Positions 52,302-60,687 of a stretch of DNA of 64,000 bases are shown here, one piece after another. Positions within the stretch are counted from its first letter, which is position 1; every line of letters starts with the position of its first letter. Location of the stretch: the NCBI GenBank assembly GCA_017440575.1, contig JAFSGY010000029.1, positions 1-64,000 of the forward strand, written 5' to 3'. Position numbers and translations under genes: made by a program. This DNA comes from Lachnospiraceae bacterium (GTDB lineage Bacteria > Bacillota > Clostridia > Lachnospirales > Lachnospiraceae). Below the pieces are notes generated by a model, which was given only the letters and a program-made list of their open reading frames with translations, was not told the origin of the DNA and did no database searches.

Positions 52302-53009
52302 ATGATGAGAATCAATAAATATCTGGCGGAATGTGGCGTTTGTTCTCGCAGAGAAGCAGATAAATATATAGAACAGGGTAAGGTTAAGGTCAATCAGAAA
52401 ATAGCTGTCAGTGGCATGCAGGTCAGTGAACAGGATGTTGTGGAAGTCTTTGGGAAGGTAATTGAGCCGAAAAATCATAAAATAGTGCTGGCTTATTATA
52501 AACCGATAGGTGTGACCTGTACAGAAAAGGATGCTCATGCTGATAAGACAATTATTCAGGCGTTGAATTATCCTGTTCGCCTGACTTATGCAGGAAGATT
52601 GGATAAGGATTCCGAAGGGTTAATCATTATGACAAACGATGGTGACCTGATTCAGCATATGATGAAGGGAGCCAATGGTCATGAGAAGGAATATACGGTA
52701 AAGGTGAATAAGGAAGTTACAGATGAGTTCCTTGAAAAGATGTCACAGGGAGTATATTTAAAAGAATTGGAACAGAAAACACGCCCATGTAATCTGGAAA
52801 AGCTTGGTAAATTTACCTTTCGAATCATTCTGACACAGGGATTAAACAGACAAATCCGACGTATGTGTCAGGAATTTGGATATAAGGTAACTTCGTTGCG
52901 ACGTGACAGGGTTGTGAATATAGAATTAAAAGGTTTGAGAAGTGGTCAATTCCGTGAGCTTCAAGGTGATGAGCTTACGCAATTATATAAATTGTGTGGA
53001 ATGAAATAA
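52302..53009 (+). CDS. rluF: 23S rRNA pseudouridine synthase, RluF type
   Basis: A 235-residue enzyme with an N-terminal S4 RNA-binding domain (INKYLAECGVCSRREADKYIEQGKV) and the pseudouridine synthase core with catalytic D101 in YAGRLDKDSEGL. The stretches NGHEKEYTVKVNK and GLNRQIRRMCQEFGYKV match RluF, which modifies U2604 of 23S rRNA in E. coli, better than RluB or RsuA. ATG doublet at 52302/52305; either could start. Confidence 0.88.
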   Translation: MMRINKYLAECGVCSRREADKYIEQGKVKVNQKIAVSGMQVSEQDVVEVFGKVIEPKNHKIVLAYYKPIGVTCTEKDAHADKTIIQALNYPVRLTYAGRLDKDSEGLIIMTNDGDLIQHMMKGANGHEKEYTVKVNKEVTDEFLEKMSQGVYLKELEQKTRPCNLEKLGKFTFRIILTQGLNRQIRRMCQEFGYKVTSLRRDRVVNIELKGLRSGQFRELQGDELTQLYKLCGMK

Positions 53010-53010
53010 T

Positions 53011-53143
53011 GTAACTATTCAGGTAGGTCGAAGCATTTACTGCTGAGACCGTAAGAGAATGATACAGAAAGCAAAAATCCCATCGCTGAAAGCGATTTTA
53101 AATGGATTTTTGCATCGTAATTATGAAGGTACTGAATAATTAC
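53011..53143. repeat. 133-bp terminal-inverted-repeat element with internal hairpins
   Basis: The ends GTAACTATTCAGGTA (53011-53025) and TACTGAATAATTAC (53130-53143) are inverted repeats with one mismatch and one bulge. Inside are a hairpin GGTC-GA-AGCA/TGCT-GA-GACC (53026-53050) with symmetrical tandem G-A pairs, and a hairpin GCAAAAATCC/GGATTTTTGC (53071-53113) containing a nested ATCGC/GCGAT stem. A local CGTAATTAT/ATAATTACG stem (53116-53144) competes with the terminal pairing. No ORF is inside. Confidence 0.7.
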
Positions 53144-53172
53144 GAAATAATTAAGATATGAGGAGATGAAAC

Positions 53173-54030
53173 ATGTTACACGAAATAATGCATGCAGTAG
53201 AGCATACTTTTGAGGAAAGTATTGTTCTGATTCCCATTTTATTTATTACATATGTAATTATGGAGTGGCTTGAACACAGAGCAAAGGACAAGTCGCTGAA
53301 TATGATTCGTTTTTCAGGGAAGCTTGGACCTTTGGCAGGTGGTTTGGTTGGTATTATTCCACAATGTGGATTTTCCGGCGCAGCAGCAAGCTTTTATACA
53401 GCACATAGTATTACATTAGGTACCTTGATTGCTGTTTTTATGGCTACCTCGGATGAGATGCTTCCGATACTGATTTCAGCAGCGTTAGAGCCAGCTATGA
53501 TAGCAAAGATACTGATTGTAAAATGTGCAGCGGGCGTGGCTTGCGGTTATCTGGTAGATATTCTTTACAAGAGAAGACCAAAGATTGAACCAAATCATAT
53601 TCATGATTTCTGTGAACAGGAGCATTGTGAATGTGAAAAAGGAATATTTGGTTCTGCATTAAAGCATACATTAAGCATTTTTGTGCTGATTTTTGTGGTA
53701 TCTATTGCTGCACATCTACTAGTTCATTATGCAGAGGACCACAATATTATGTTAGCGGATTCTATCTGGAATCATCCTGTTTTTGGACATTTTCTTGCAG
53801 GTATTGTGGGATTGATTCCAAACTGCGCGGCATCTGTTCTGCTTACCGAGCTTTATATCACGGGAGTCATTGATATTGGAATTATGATGACAGGATTATT
53901 CGTCAATGCGGGAATCGGACTGCTTGTTTTATTCAAGGTGAATCATCACTTGAAAGAGAACCTTTCGATTACAGGTATTTTGTACATATTAGGTGTTTTA
54001 GCAGGAATCGTGACAGGATTTATTTTATAA
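53173..54030 (+). CDS. Putative heavy-metal/manganese exporter (ArsP_2-like, PF11449 type)
   Basis: A 285-residue membrane protein with about eight to ten spans. It has an internal repeat: GLVGIIPQCGFSGAAASFYTAH (around 58) and GIVGLIPNCAASVLLTELYITG (around 215), each centred on an I-P-x-C motif. Between them is a cytoplasmic loop rich in His and Cys (NHIHDFCEQEHCECEKG), a plausible metal-binding site. Family proteins are annotated as putative manganese or arsenic exporters; the transported ion is not settled. Ribosome site GAGGAG. The leader contains the 133-bp inverted-repeat element. Confidence 0.75.
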   Translation: MLHEIMHAVEHTFEESIVLIPILFITYVIMEWLEHRAKDKSLNMIRFSGKLGPLAGGLVGIIPQCGFSGAAASFYTAHSITLGTLIAVFMATSDEMLPILISAALEPAMIAKILIVKCAAGVACGYLVDILYKRRPKIEPNHIHDFCEQEHCECEKGIFGSALKHTLSIFVLIFVVSIAAHLLVHYAEDHNIMLADSIWNHPVFGHFLAGIVGLIPNCAASVLLTELYITGVIDIGIMMTGLFVNAGIGLLVLFKVNHHLKENLSITGILYILGVLAGIVTGFIL

Positions 54031-54058
54031 ACGGAATAAAGGAAATTGGGGTAAGAAG

Positions 54059-56032
54059 ATGGAGAATAGTAAAGCAATCGCCAGAATGAAGGAATTGGTA
54101 GAGACTCTACGAGAAGCTTCAAAGGCTTATTATGCAGAGGACAGAGAAATCATGAGCAACTACGAATATGATAAGCTCTATGATGAATTGGTGGCTCTGG
54201 AGGAAGAGACAGGGATGGTGCTTGCAGGAAGTCCGACTATTAGTGTTGGATATGAGGCGGTGGATGAACTGCCAAAAGAAGCGCATGAAAGTCCTATGCT
54301 CTCATTAGGGAAGACGAAAGATAGAGAAGAACTTAGAGAATGGCTCAAAGATAAGGAGGGACTTCTTAGCTGGAAGTTGGATGGTCTGACGATTGTACTG
54401 ACTTATCAAAATGGAGAGCTGTTAAAGGCGGTAACCAGAGGAAATGGTGAGGTTGGTGAGGTTATTACCAACAATGCAAGGGTATTTAAAAATATTCCAC
54501 TTCGTATCCAATATCAAGGTGAACTGATTCTTCGTGGAGAGGCTGTTATTACCTATTCTGACTTTGAAGAGATTAATAGCCAGATTGAGGATGTGGACTC
54601 CAAGTATAAGAATCCACGTAATTTGTGTTCGGGTTCAGTTCGTCAGTTGAATAATGAGATTACGGCAGCCAGAAATGTCAGATTCTATGCATTTTCTTTA
54701 GTTAAGGCTGAAGGTGTGGATGTTGAGAATTCCAGAGAAAAGCAGTTCCTGTTTTTAAAACAGCAGGGTTTTGATGTAGTAGATTATGCAAAAGTAGATG
54801 CTTCAAATATCGTAGAAGCAATTGCAGATTATGAAAAACGAGTAGAGAATTATAATATTCCCTCTGATGGTCTGGTATTGACCTATGATGATATTGAATA
54901 CGGACGTTCTTTGGGAAGAACGGCGAAGTTCCCAAGAGATTCTATTGCCTTTAAATGGGCAGACGAGATTCGTGAAACTATTTTAAAGGAAATCGAATGG
55001 AGTCCGAGCAGAACAGGTTTAATCAATCCGGTTGCTATTTTCGAGCCTGTAGAATTAGAGGGAACTACAGTCAGCAGGGCATCTGTTCATAATGTCAGCA
55101 TATTGCGAGCTTTGAAGCTTGGAATTGGTGATACCATTACGGTTTATAAGGCGAATATGATTATTCCACAGATTGCAGAAAATCTGACAGGCAGTGATAC
55201 GGTAGAGATACCATGTATATGTCCGGTTTGCGGTGGAAATACGCAGATTCAGGCAATTAACGATGTGCAGTCCTTATATTGTATGAATCCAGACTGTGAT
55301 GCCAAGAAGCTCAAATCATTTTCATTGTTTGTCAGCAGAGATGCGATGAATATTGACGGAATGTCTGAGGCAACCTTGGAAAAGTTCTTAGCCAAGGGCT
55401 TTATCCATGAATATCAGGATATGTTTCATTTGGATCGATATTGTGATGAGATTATCGAGATGGAAGGCTTTGGAGAGAAGTCTTATCAGAAGCTCATAAC
55501 CAGTATTGAACAGGCAAGAAAGGTAACACTTCCTAAGCTGATATTCAGTCTTGGAATTGCGAATATCGGACTTGCTAATGCTAAAGTGATTTGCAGATAT
55601 TTTAAGAATGATTTGGATGCTATGCGCCATGCGGACGTAGAAGAGCTGAGTCAGATTGATGGAATCGGTGAAGTAATTGCCAAAGCATTTGTAGATTATT
55701 TTGCAAAGGAAGAAAACAGTGTGCGTTTCGATCATCTTCTGACAGAGGTGGAAATCGAGCAGGAAGAAATCGATGAAGCAGGGCAGACCTTGGAGGGCAA
55801 GGTATTTGTAGTGACAGGAAGTCTGGAGCACTTCGGCAGCAGAAATGAACTCAAAGACCTCATTGAGAAGAAGGGTGGTAAGGTAACAGGAAGTGTTACT
55901 TCAAGAACAGACTGTCTGATTAATAATGATATTGCATCGAATTCATCAAAAAATAAAAAAGCAAAAGAATTACAGATACCTATTGTGACAGAAGAAGAGT
56001 TTATGACACAGTATCTTGGAATGGAGATATAG
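54059..56032 (+). CDS. ligA: NAD-dependent DNA ligase
   Basis: A 657-residue ligase. Domains in order: NAD-binding Ia (~1-65), adenylation domain with the lysine K106 in SWKLDGL and TRGNGEVGE, OB fold (~300-370), four-cysteine zinc finger (CPVCGG...CMNPDC, ~385-410), helix-hairpin-helix repeats (~430-560) and a C-terminal BRCT domain (~578-657, LEGKVFVVTGSLEHFGSRNEL). It seals nicks in DNA during replication and repair. The adenylation sequence differs from the common KLDGLA..LLYENG form but keeps the catalytic residues. metA follows 13 bp after. Confidence 0.92.
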   Translation: MENSKAIARMKELVETLREASKAYYAEDREIMSNYEYDKLYDELVALEEETGMVLAGSPTISVGYEAVDELPKEAHESPMLSLGKTKDREELREWLKDKEGLLSWKLDGLTIVLTYQNGELLKAVTRGNGEVGEVITNNARVFKNIPLRIQYQGELILRGEAVITYSDFEEINSQIEDVDSKYKNPRNLCSGSVRQLNNEITAARNVRFYAFSLVKAEGVDVENSREKQFLFLKQQGFDVVDYAKVDASNIVEAIADYEKRVENYNIPSDGLVLTYDDIEYGRSLGRTAKFPRDSIAFKWADEIRETILKEIEWSPSRTGLINPVAIFEPVELEGTTVSRASVHNVSILRALKLGIGDTITVYKANMIIPQIAENLTGSDTVEIPCICPVCGGNTQIQAINDVQSLYCMNPDCDAKKLKSFSLFVSRDAMNIDGMSEATLEKFLAKGFIHEYQDMFHLDRYCDEIIEMEGFGEKSYQKLITSIEQARKVTLPKLIFSLGIANIGLANAKVICRYFKNDLDAMRHADVEELSQIDGIGEVIAKAFVDYFAKEENSVRFDHLLTEVEIEQEEIDEAGQTLEGKVFVVTGSLEHFGSRNELKDLIEKKGGKVTGSVTSRTDCLINNDIASNSSKNKKAKELQIPIVTEEEFMTQYLGMEI

Positions 56033-56045
56033 GAGGGGTTTTGAT

Positions 56046-56951
56046 ATGCCAATTAAAATACAAAGTGATTTACCGGCTAAGGAAGTATTGGAATTTGAAA
56101 ATATATTTGTTATGGATGAACATAGAGCGATGCATCAGGACATTCGTCCTTTGCAGGTATGTATTCTGAATATCATGCCTGTTAAGCAGGATACTGAATT
56201 GCAGCTTTTAAGAGCATTGTCAAATACGCCATTACAGGTAGATGTAACCTTTCTCATGGTAACCAGTCACGTATCTCAGAATACATCTGCAAATCATTTA
56301 AATCGTTTCTATACTACATTTGAAGATATTAAGAATAAACGATTTGACGGAATGATTATCACGGGTGCGCCAGTAGAGGATATTACCTTTGAAGAAGTAG
56401 ATTACTGGGATGAGATTTGTGCTATCATGGATTGGGCAGAGGAGCATGTCACCTCAACGCTTCATATCTGTTGGGGGGCACAGGCCGCGTTCTACCATTA
56501 TTACGGAATCCAGAAGCGCCAGCTTCCTGAGAAGCTGTTTGGCTTATATTCCCATAAGGTGCAGAATAGAAAGGTTCCGTTAGTACGTGGCTTTGACGAT
56601 TATTTCCTTGCTCCGCACAGTAGACATACAGAGACTCCGGCAGAAGATATTCATAACTGCGAAGCGGTTACAGTTTTGGCAGAGTCCGATGAAGCAGGCG
56701 TATTCTTAGCCTATGCAGAGAATGGCAAGAAGATATTTGTAAACGGACACCCTGAGTATGACAGATTCACTCTTGATAAGGAATATCAGAGAGACTTGGC
56801 GAAGGGACTACCAATACATATTCCAAGAAACTATTATCCGAACGATGACCCAAGCAAGAAGCCTGACTTACAGTGGAGATCACATAGTAATAATTTATAT
56901 ACGAATTGGTTGAATTACTACGTTTATCAGGCTACTCCATATGAGTGGTAG
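56046..56951 (+). CDS. metA: Homoserine O-acetyltransferase (MetA family)
   Basis: A 301-residue enzyme of the MetA family. Catalytic C142 is in HICWGAQ, and H235 and E237 in NGHPEYD, at the same numbering as the E. coli enzyme. Position 111 is glutamate (GAPVE111D), the residue linked to acetyl-CoA use in Bacillus MetA, whereas glycine there goes with succinyl-CoA. The enzyme should thus make O-acetylhomoserine for methionine synthesis. ATG 56046 follows AGGAGGGG; the in-frame ATG at 56016 lies inside ligA. Terminator right after. Confidence 0.94.
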   Translation: MPIKIQSDLPAKEVLEFENIFVMDEHRAMHQDIRPLQVCILNIMPVKQDTELQLLRALSNTPLQVDVTFLMVTSHVSQNTSANHLNRFYTTFEDIKNKRFDGMIITGAPVEDITFEEVDYWDEICAIMDWAEEHVTSTLHICWGAQAAFYHYYGIQKRQLPEKLFGLYSHKVQNRKVPLVRGFDDYFLAPHSRHTETPAEDIHNCEAVTVLAESDEAGVFLAYAENGKKIFVNGHPEYDRFTLDKEYQRDLAKGLPIHIPRNYYPNDDPSKKPDLQWRSHSNNLYTNWLNYYVYQATPYEW

Positions 56952-56963
56952 AATAGATGCATT

Positions 56964-56988
56964 ACGCCCCGTTTGAGGGGCGTTTCTC
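56964..56988 (+). terminator. Terminator after metA
   Basis: ACGCCCC (56964-56970) pairs with GGGGCGT (56977-56983) around a 6-base loop, then TTTCT. A second, weaker hairpin (TGATACAC/GTGTATCA, 57008-57030) lies between metA and the convergent gene. Confidence 0.75.
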
Positions 56989-57051
56989 GTTAATGACTGG
57001 GGTAACTTGATACACGTAGTAAGTGTATCAGGTAGTAGGATACTTTTTTGT

Positions 57052-58044
57052 TTATAAAAACGGTCTCTTATCTAATACCAGTTTTAATGGTTTTGAGGTT
57101 CGGATATATCCGGGCAATGCGTCTTGTAATACTGCAAGGGCGCATATAATAGCAAATAGTGTGTTTAAATCATTCAGAGTTTCTGAGGTTTGCCAATCCA
57201 TGCTCAGTAATTGGTTAATAAGTCCGTCAGCAATGCTTTTGAGAATTGTTTGTGTTTCCTGAAAACGGGTTCCTGCACGTCGCTGTACTCTTGCTAACAG
57301 ATAGGAAAAGTCAATATCTGCCCATCCTACCTCTTTGGAAAAGTCTATGCATGCGCCTTCTTCATATGCTTTGATGCAGGTATCTAATAATGCCTGTGGA
57401 TTAGGTAATGCACGTTTGGCATATTCATAGTTAAATACATAGTGAAAAGTGCTGGCTAAATAGTGGAAGAATGGCGCGCCATTTAAAGCTCCTTTTTTCC
57501 ATAAGCCGGTCTCAGAAGCATTATTTTCTTCTAACCATTCAAAATAGTAGTCCTCCCATTCATCAGAGGCAGATTCTGTTAAAATCATAGAAGCATAGAT
57601 TCCTGCACCTAAGTGTGCGCCTAACCATGGATTATTTGCCCAATCAATAGCATCCATAAAGGCAAATAATTCTTCTTTTTTTCTATATTGCTTGAAGTCA
57701 TTTGCCTGATATAATGGCTTAGCATCCAAAAGGTTCAAAGCTCCTGCTAAGAATGCGGTTGTATGTGTTTCAAAGTTTCCGGCACTTACAAATAGTCCGC
57801 TTTCAGGATTCTGAAAGCCTTGAAGAACTTGGATAAAAGCTTCTTTTTCAGTTGCAGAATCAGGTAATTCGCCGATAGAATACAGAATGTTCACAGCATT
57901 TGCACAACCATATGGAGTAACTCCTAAATCACGGCTGTTTTTCTCATCCTGCGTAATCCAGCGGGAATATTCGCCAATATTTCCAATGTGATGTTTTTCT
58001 ATGATCTTCTGTACATTTTTTATGAATTCTCTTAAGTCATGCAT
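57052..58044 (-). CDS. Alpha-toroid-like hypothetical protein
   Basis: A 330-residue soluble protein, last gene of the reverse SDR-ThuA operon. Segments such as GFQNPESGLFVSAGNFETHTTAFLAGALNLLDAKPLY resemble the repeats of alpha/alpha-toroid proteins (prenyltransferase/squalene-oxidase-like or six-hairpin glycosidase-like). I cannot assign catalytic residues or a family. No signal peptide. Its partners suggest a role in carbohydrate or polyol metabolism. Confidence 0.65.
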   Translation of the reverse strand: MHDLREFIKNVQKIIEKHHIGNIGEYSRWITQDEKNSRDLGVTPYGCANAVNILYSIGELPDSATEKEAFIQVLQGFQNPESGLFVSAGNFETHTTAFLAGALNLLDAKPLYQANDFKQYRKKEELFAFMDAIDWANNPWLGAHLGAGIYASMILTESASDEWEDYYFEWLEENNASETGLWKKGALNGAPFFHYLASTFHYVFNYEYAKRALPNPQALLDTCIKAYEEGACIDFSKEVGWADIDFSYLLARVQRRAGTRFQETQTILKSIADGLINQLLSMDWQTSETLNDLNTLFAIICALAVLQDALPGYIRTSKPLKLVLDKRPFL

Positions 58045-58067
58045 TCAGACATTCTCCTTTTGACATT

Positions 58068-58676
58068 TTATAATTGAAATAAGTGTTGCATGCAATTACA
58101 AATTAATTTCGTATAAGAGTTATTTTGGAATTTTTCCGGGGTATGGCCGGGCGTAAGGAAAATAATTTGTCCTTTTTTGTAGTTTTTGTGCCATCCGGCC
58201 GGATATTCCTGACCACGATAATGATAGGTTAGAAAAATATCTTTTTCATCGTCGACTAGTGTAAATTGATAGGGTTCTTCAACGATTGCAAAATCGGAAC
58301 ATCCTTGTGTTAGCGCATGTTTTTTTACAGAAAAGAGTATTTCTTCCTGCTGTGGGTGAGTAAGGAACCGTCCCCCGAGCATTTTCTCTAATGAGTCTTG
58401 TAGCTGTAGGCTGATGCCATTATGTAAAACCAATAAAGCACCGCCTTGTTCTATGTATTGGAGTAAGGCACAGGTGGAGGAAGCCGGTATAGGATTGTTC
58501 CAATCATCCCAATAAGAAATTAATCCATCATAAGCGGAGGCGTTGCATAAGTCTAAAATATTATCGGTAAAAGTAAACTCGATATCGGGCATAATACCTT
58601 TTAAGTAGTCATCCACTCCTGTAAGTGGATGGTACATTGCATTATCGTACATACCGAAAACAAGTATTTTTTTCAT
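58068..58676 (-). CDS. ThuA-like protein
   Basis: A 202-residue protein of the ThuA-like, class-I-amidotransferase-like fold: KKILVFGMYDNAMYHPLTGVDDYLKG, YDGLISYWDDW, YIEQGGALLVLHNG, and the C-terminal GQIIFLTPGHTPE. ThuA domains accompany sugar dehydrogenases in trehalose, sucrose and other sugar pathways, but their chemistry is unclear. It lies 17 bases after the SDR gene in the same operon and 23 bases before the toroid-like gene. Confidence 0.8.
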   Translation of the reverse strand: MKKILVFGMYDNAMYHPLTGVDDYLKGIMPDIEFTFTDNILDLCNASAYDGLISYWDDWNNPIPASSTCALLQYIEQGGALLVLHNGISLQLQDSLEKMLGGRFLTHPQQEEILFSVKKHALTQGCSDFAIVEEPYQFTLVDDEKDIFLTYHYRGQEYPAGWHKNYKKGQIIFLTPGHTPEKFQNNSYTKLICNCMQHLFQL

Positions 58677-58693
58677 GCTTTATTCCCCTTTCA

Positions 58694-59410
58694 TTACCAA
58701 GGCAGTCTTTCGCCACGGTAATCTATGAATAGTGGTCTTTCTTCTGTTGGTAAGTCTGTGTCTAAAACAGTATGTAGAATAGCGCTTGCTGATTCTTCGG
58801 GAGTTAGAGAAGCAGTTGTATCGAGATGACCTCTCATGTAGGTTGCGACATGTCCCGGATGCATGGCGATTAATTTTCCACCTTGCTTTTTTATGTTGTT
58901 ATAAACAAGAGTGGATTGCATGTTGTTGGCGGTCTTTGATATACAATAGCCAAACCAGCCCTCACGCTGACAATCTGCAATACTTCCTGCTTCGGAAGAG
59001 ATATTTATAATCGTTTTTAATTCACTTTTTAATACATGGTTTACAAGTGCGTTGGTAACACGAAGAGCACCTAGGGCATTTACATTAATGACCTGTAACA
59101 TTTCATCAAAATCTAAATCATCGCCTAATGTTTTATCCATATCTCCTAAGGTACCAGCGCTGTTAATGAGCAAATCAAGATGAGGAATGCAGGTGCACAC
59201 TTTTTCTTTCATGGACTGTACACTTTCGTCCTTAGCTATATCAAGCTCGATAATCTTAAGATTCTGACTATAGGTATTCAGTAGTTCATCAATTTGTTTC
59301 TCAGCCGGGTTCAGTCTGCATGCAACAACATAATAGCCTCTTTGCAGCAGACTTTTAACAAGAGCCGGTCCTAAACCATGGTCGGTACCTGTAACAAGTG
59401 CGTAGTACAT
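58694..59410 (-). CDS. Short-chain dehydrogenase/reductase
   Basis: A 238-residue SDR. The NAD(P)-binding motif TGTDHGLG is at 7-14, NSAG is present in the middle, and the catalytic YCISK (YxxxK) follows an INISSEAGS serine. The substrate is unknown. The ATG at 59410 follows GGAGGTGG; an in-frame ATG five codons upstream overlaps that site. It is the first gene of the operon transcribed from the 59445-59475 promoter next to a divergent MerR gene. Confidence 0.88.
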   Translation of the reverse strand: MYYALVTGTDHGLGPALVKSLLQRGYYVVACRLNPAEKQIDELLNTYSQNLKIIELDIAKDESVQSMKEKVCTCIPHLDLLINSAGTLGDMDKTLGDDLDFDEMLQVINVNALGALRVTNALVNHVLKSELKTIINISSEAGSIADCQREGWFGYCISKTANNMQSTLVYNNIKKQGGKLIAMHPGHVATYMRGHLDTTASLTPEESASAILHTVLDTDLPTEERPLFIDYRGERLPW

Positions 59411-59444
59411 AAAATCCACCTCCAAAATAACATCTTCTTTACAA

Positions 59445-59475
59445 ATTATAGTGCTTCAAGTAAACTTTAAGTCAA
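59445..59475 (-). promoter_or_regulatory. MerR-type promoter and operator of the SDR operon
   Basis: Reading on the reverse strand: TTGACT (plus 59470-59475), a 19-bp spacer, TATAAT (plus 59445-59450). The spacer holds the dyad CTTGACTTaAAGTttACTTgAAG-like pattern that MerR proteins bind. The divergent gene at 59506 encodes the obvious regulator. Confidence 0.8.
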
Positions 59476-59505
59476 GATAAATTTGTGAGTGACAGGAGAA
59501 TCAAC

Positions 59506-59919
59506 ATGAGTAATTATTCTATAAGTGAAGTATCAAAAAAGACAGGATTATCACATTCCGCACTTAGATATTATGAAGAAATTGGATTGCTTACGAATGT
59601 AGAGCATGAGGGTAATAAACGTATTTATACGGATGAACATTTGCGACGTATTGATGGAATACTTTGCTTTAAAAGGACAAATTTACCCATTAACAAAATT
59701 TTGGAATTCTATAGCTATGAGGAAAATCTGGAGCAGAATATTGAGGATATCATTCATTTGGTAGAGAATCATGAACAATCGATTATACAGGAGATTGATA
59801 CGCTTCATCATTATTTAGAGCATATAAGTGATAAGGTAAAGTATTATAAAATGGTAAAAGAAGCCTTACAGCAGGAACAGTCGATACCAGAGTGGGATGA
59901 AGTTTTTGGGGAGAAATAA
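59506..59919 (+). CDS. MerR-family transcriptional regulator
   Basis: A 137-residue MerR protein of standard length: winged helix (NYSISEVSKKTGLSHSALRYYEEIGLL, then RIYTDEHLRRIDGILCFKRTNLPINKI) and a C-terminal coiled coil. No cysteines suitable for metal binding, so it probably senses an organic ligand or aldehyde, as AdhR-like proteins do. It is divergent from the SDR operon whose promoter has the 19-bp spacer it would act on. ATG 59506 follows AGGAGA; a GTG at 59485 is less likely. Confidence 0.88.
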   Translation: MSNYSISEVSKKTGLSHSALRYYEEIGLLTNVEHEGNKRIYTDEHLRRIDGILCFKRTNLPINKILEFYSYEENLEQNIEDIIHLVENHEQSIIQEIDTLHHYLEHISDKVKYYKMVKEALQQEQSIPEWDEVFGEK

Positions 59920-59936
59920 GGAAAAGGATTGGTAAA

Positions 59937-60599
59937 ATGAAAACAATCGCAATTGTTGATGATGATGTTTATATTGGAAATATGCTAGAAGAGATTCTTT
60001 GCAATAATGGCTATGCTGTGCTGCGAGCATATTCAGGAACAGAAGCACTCTATCTTTTGGCACAGAATACTCCGAATTTGGTAATTCTTGACCTTATGCT
60101 TCCGGGATTGTCCGGTGAGGAAGTATTGTCTCATATTGAGAATATCCCGGTGATTGTATTGAGTGCAAAAGTGGATGTGCAGGATAAAGTGAAGCTTCTG
60201 CTTGGTGGTGCAGCTGATTATGTGACAAAGCCATTTGATATGAATGAACTTTTGGCACGTGTGATGGTGCAACTTAGGAAGGCTGAGTCAAAAAGTACAT
60301 GGGATGTAATAGAAGTAGAGGAACTAAGTTTAAATACCGTTTCGCATGAAGTAAGCGTGAATGCTGTGCAGGTGCATTTGACGAAGACAGAATATGCTAT
60401 TTTAAAATTGCTCATGCAAAATGCAAGACAGGTTGTTGCCAAGACAGTCATTCTCGACCGCATTAGTGAGGATACACCGGATTGTACGGAAAGTTCTCTG
60501 AAACAGCATATTAGTAATCTGCGTAAGAAGCTGCGTGAGGCAGGTGGGAAAGACTATATTGAGGCTGTATGGGGCATTGGCTTTAAACTGGCTGAATAA
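59937..60599 (+). CDS. OmpR-family response regulator
   Basis: A 220-residue regulator: receiver domain with DDD at 8-10, phospho-acceptor D52 in LVILDLMLPG and KP in YVTKPFD; C-terminal winged helix (LTKTEYAILKLLMQNARQVVAKTVILDRI, SSLKQHISNLRKKL). Its partner is the kinase at 62380-63276 at the end of the same cluster, and its likely target is the ABC transporter genes between them, whose leader has a tandem repeat. Confidence 0.9.
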   Translation: MKTIAIVDDDVYIGNMLEEILCNNGYAVLRAYSGTEALYLLAQNTPNLVILDLMLPGLSGEEVLSHIENIPVIVLSAKVDVQDKVKLLLGGAADYVTKPFDMNELLARVMVQLRKAESKSTWDVIEVEELSLNTVSHEVSVNAVQVHLTKTEYAILKLLMQNARQVVAKTVILDRISEDTPDCTESSLKQHISNLRKKLREAGGKDYIEAVWGIGFKLAE

Positions 60600-60648
60600 T
60601 CTTGACTATTTCTTTACTCTTTTCTTGACCGTTATCTTTACTCTTTTC
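60600..60648 (+). promoter_or_regulatory. Tandem repeat, candidate response-regulator operator
   Basis: Two direct copies about 23 bp apart of TCTTGACnnnTnTCTTTACTCTTTT-like sequence (TTGAC at 60602-60606 and 60625-60629; TCTTTACTCTTTT in each). OmpR-type regulators bind such direct repeats. It lies between the regulator gene and the ABC ATPase gene. Confidence 0.55.
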
Positions 60649-60687
60649 AGATAAAATACGGTTATTGAGGAAAAGGAGGTATTTTAT

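Noticed and set aside
53041..53060. TPP riboswitch suggested by GCTGAGA
   Set aside because: Only this short string matches; no second conserved thiamine-riboswitch segment occurs, and the bases belong to a hairpin of the inverted-repeat element.
57023..57262. Forward ORF opposite the end of the toroid-like gene
   Set aside because: It is antisense to a well-supported reverse gene and composition fits a shadow frame.
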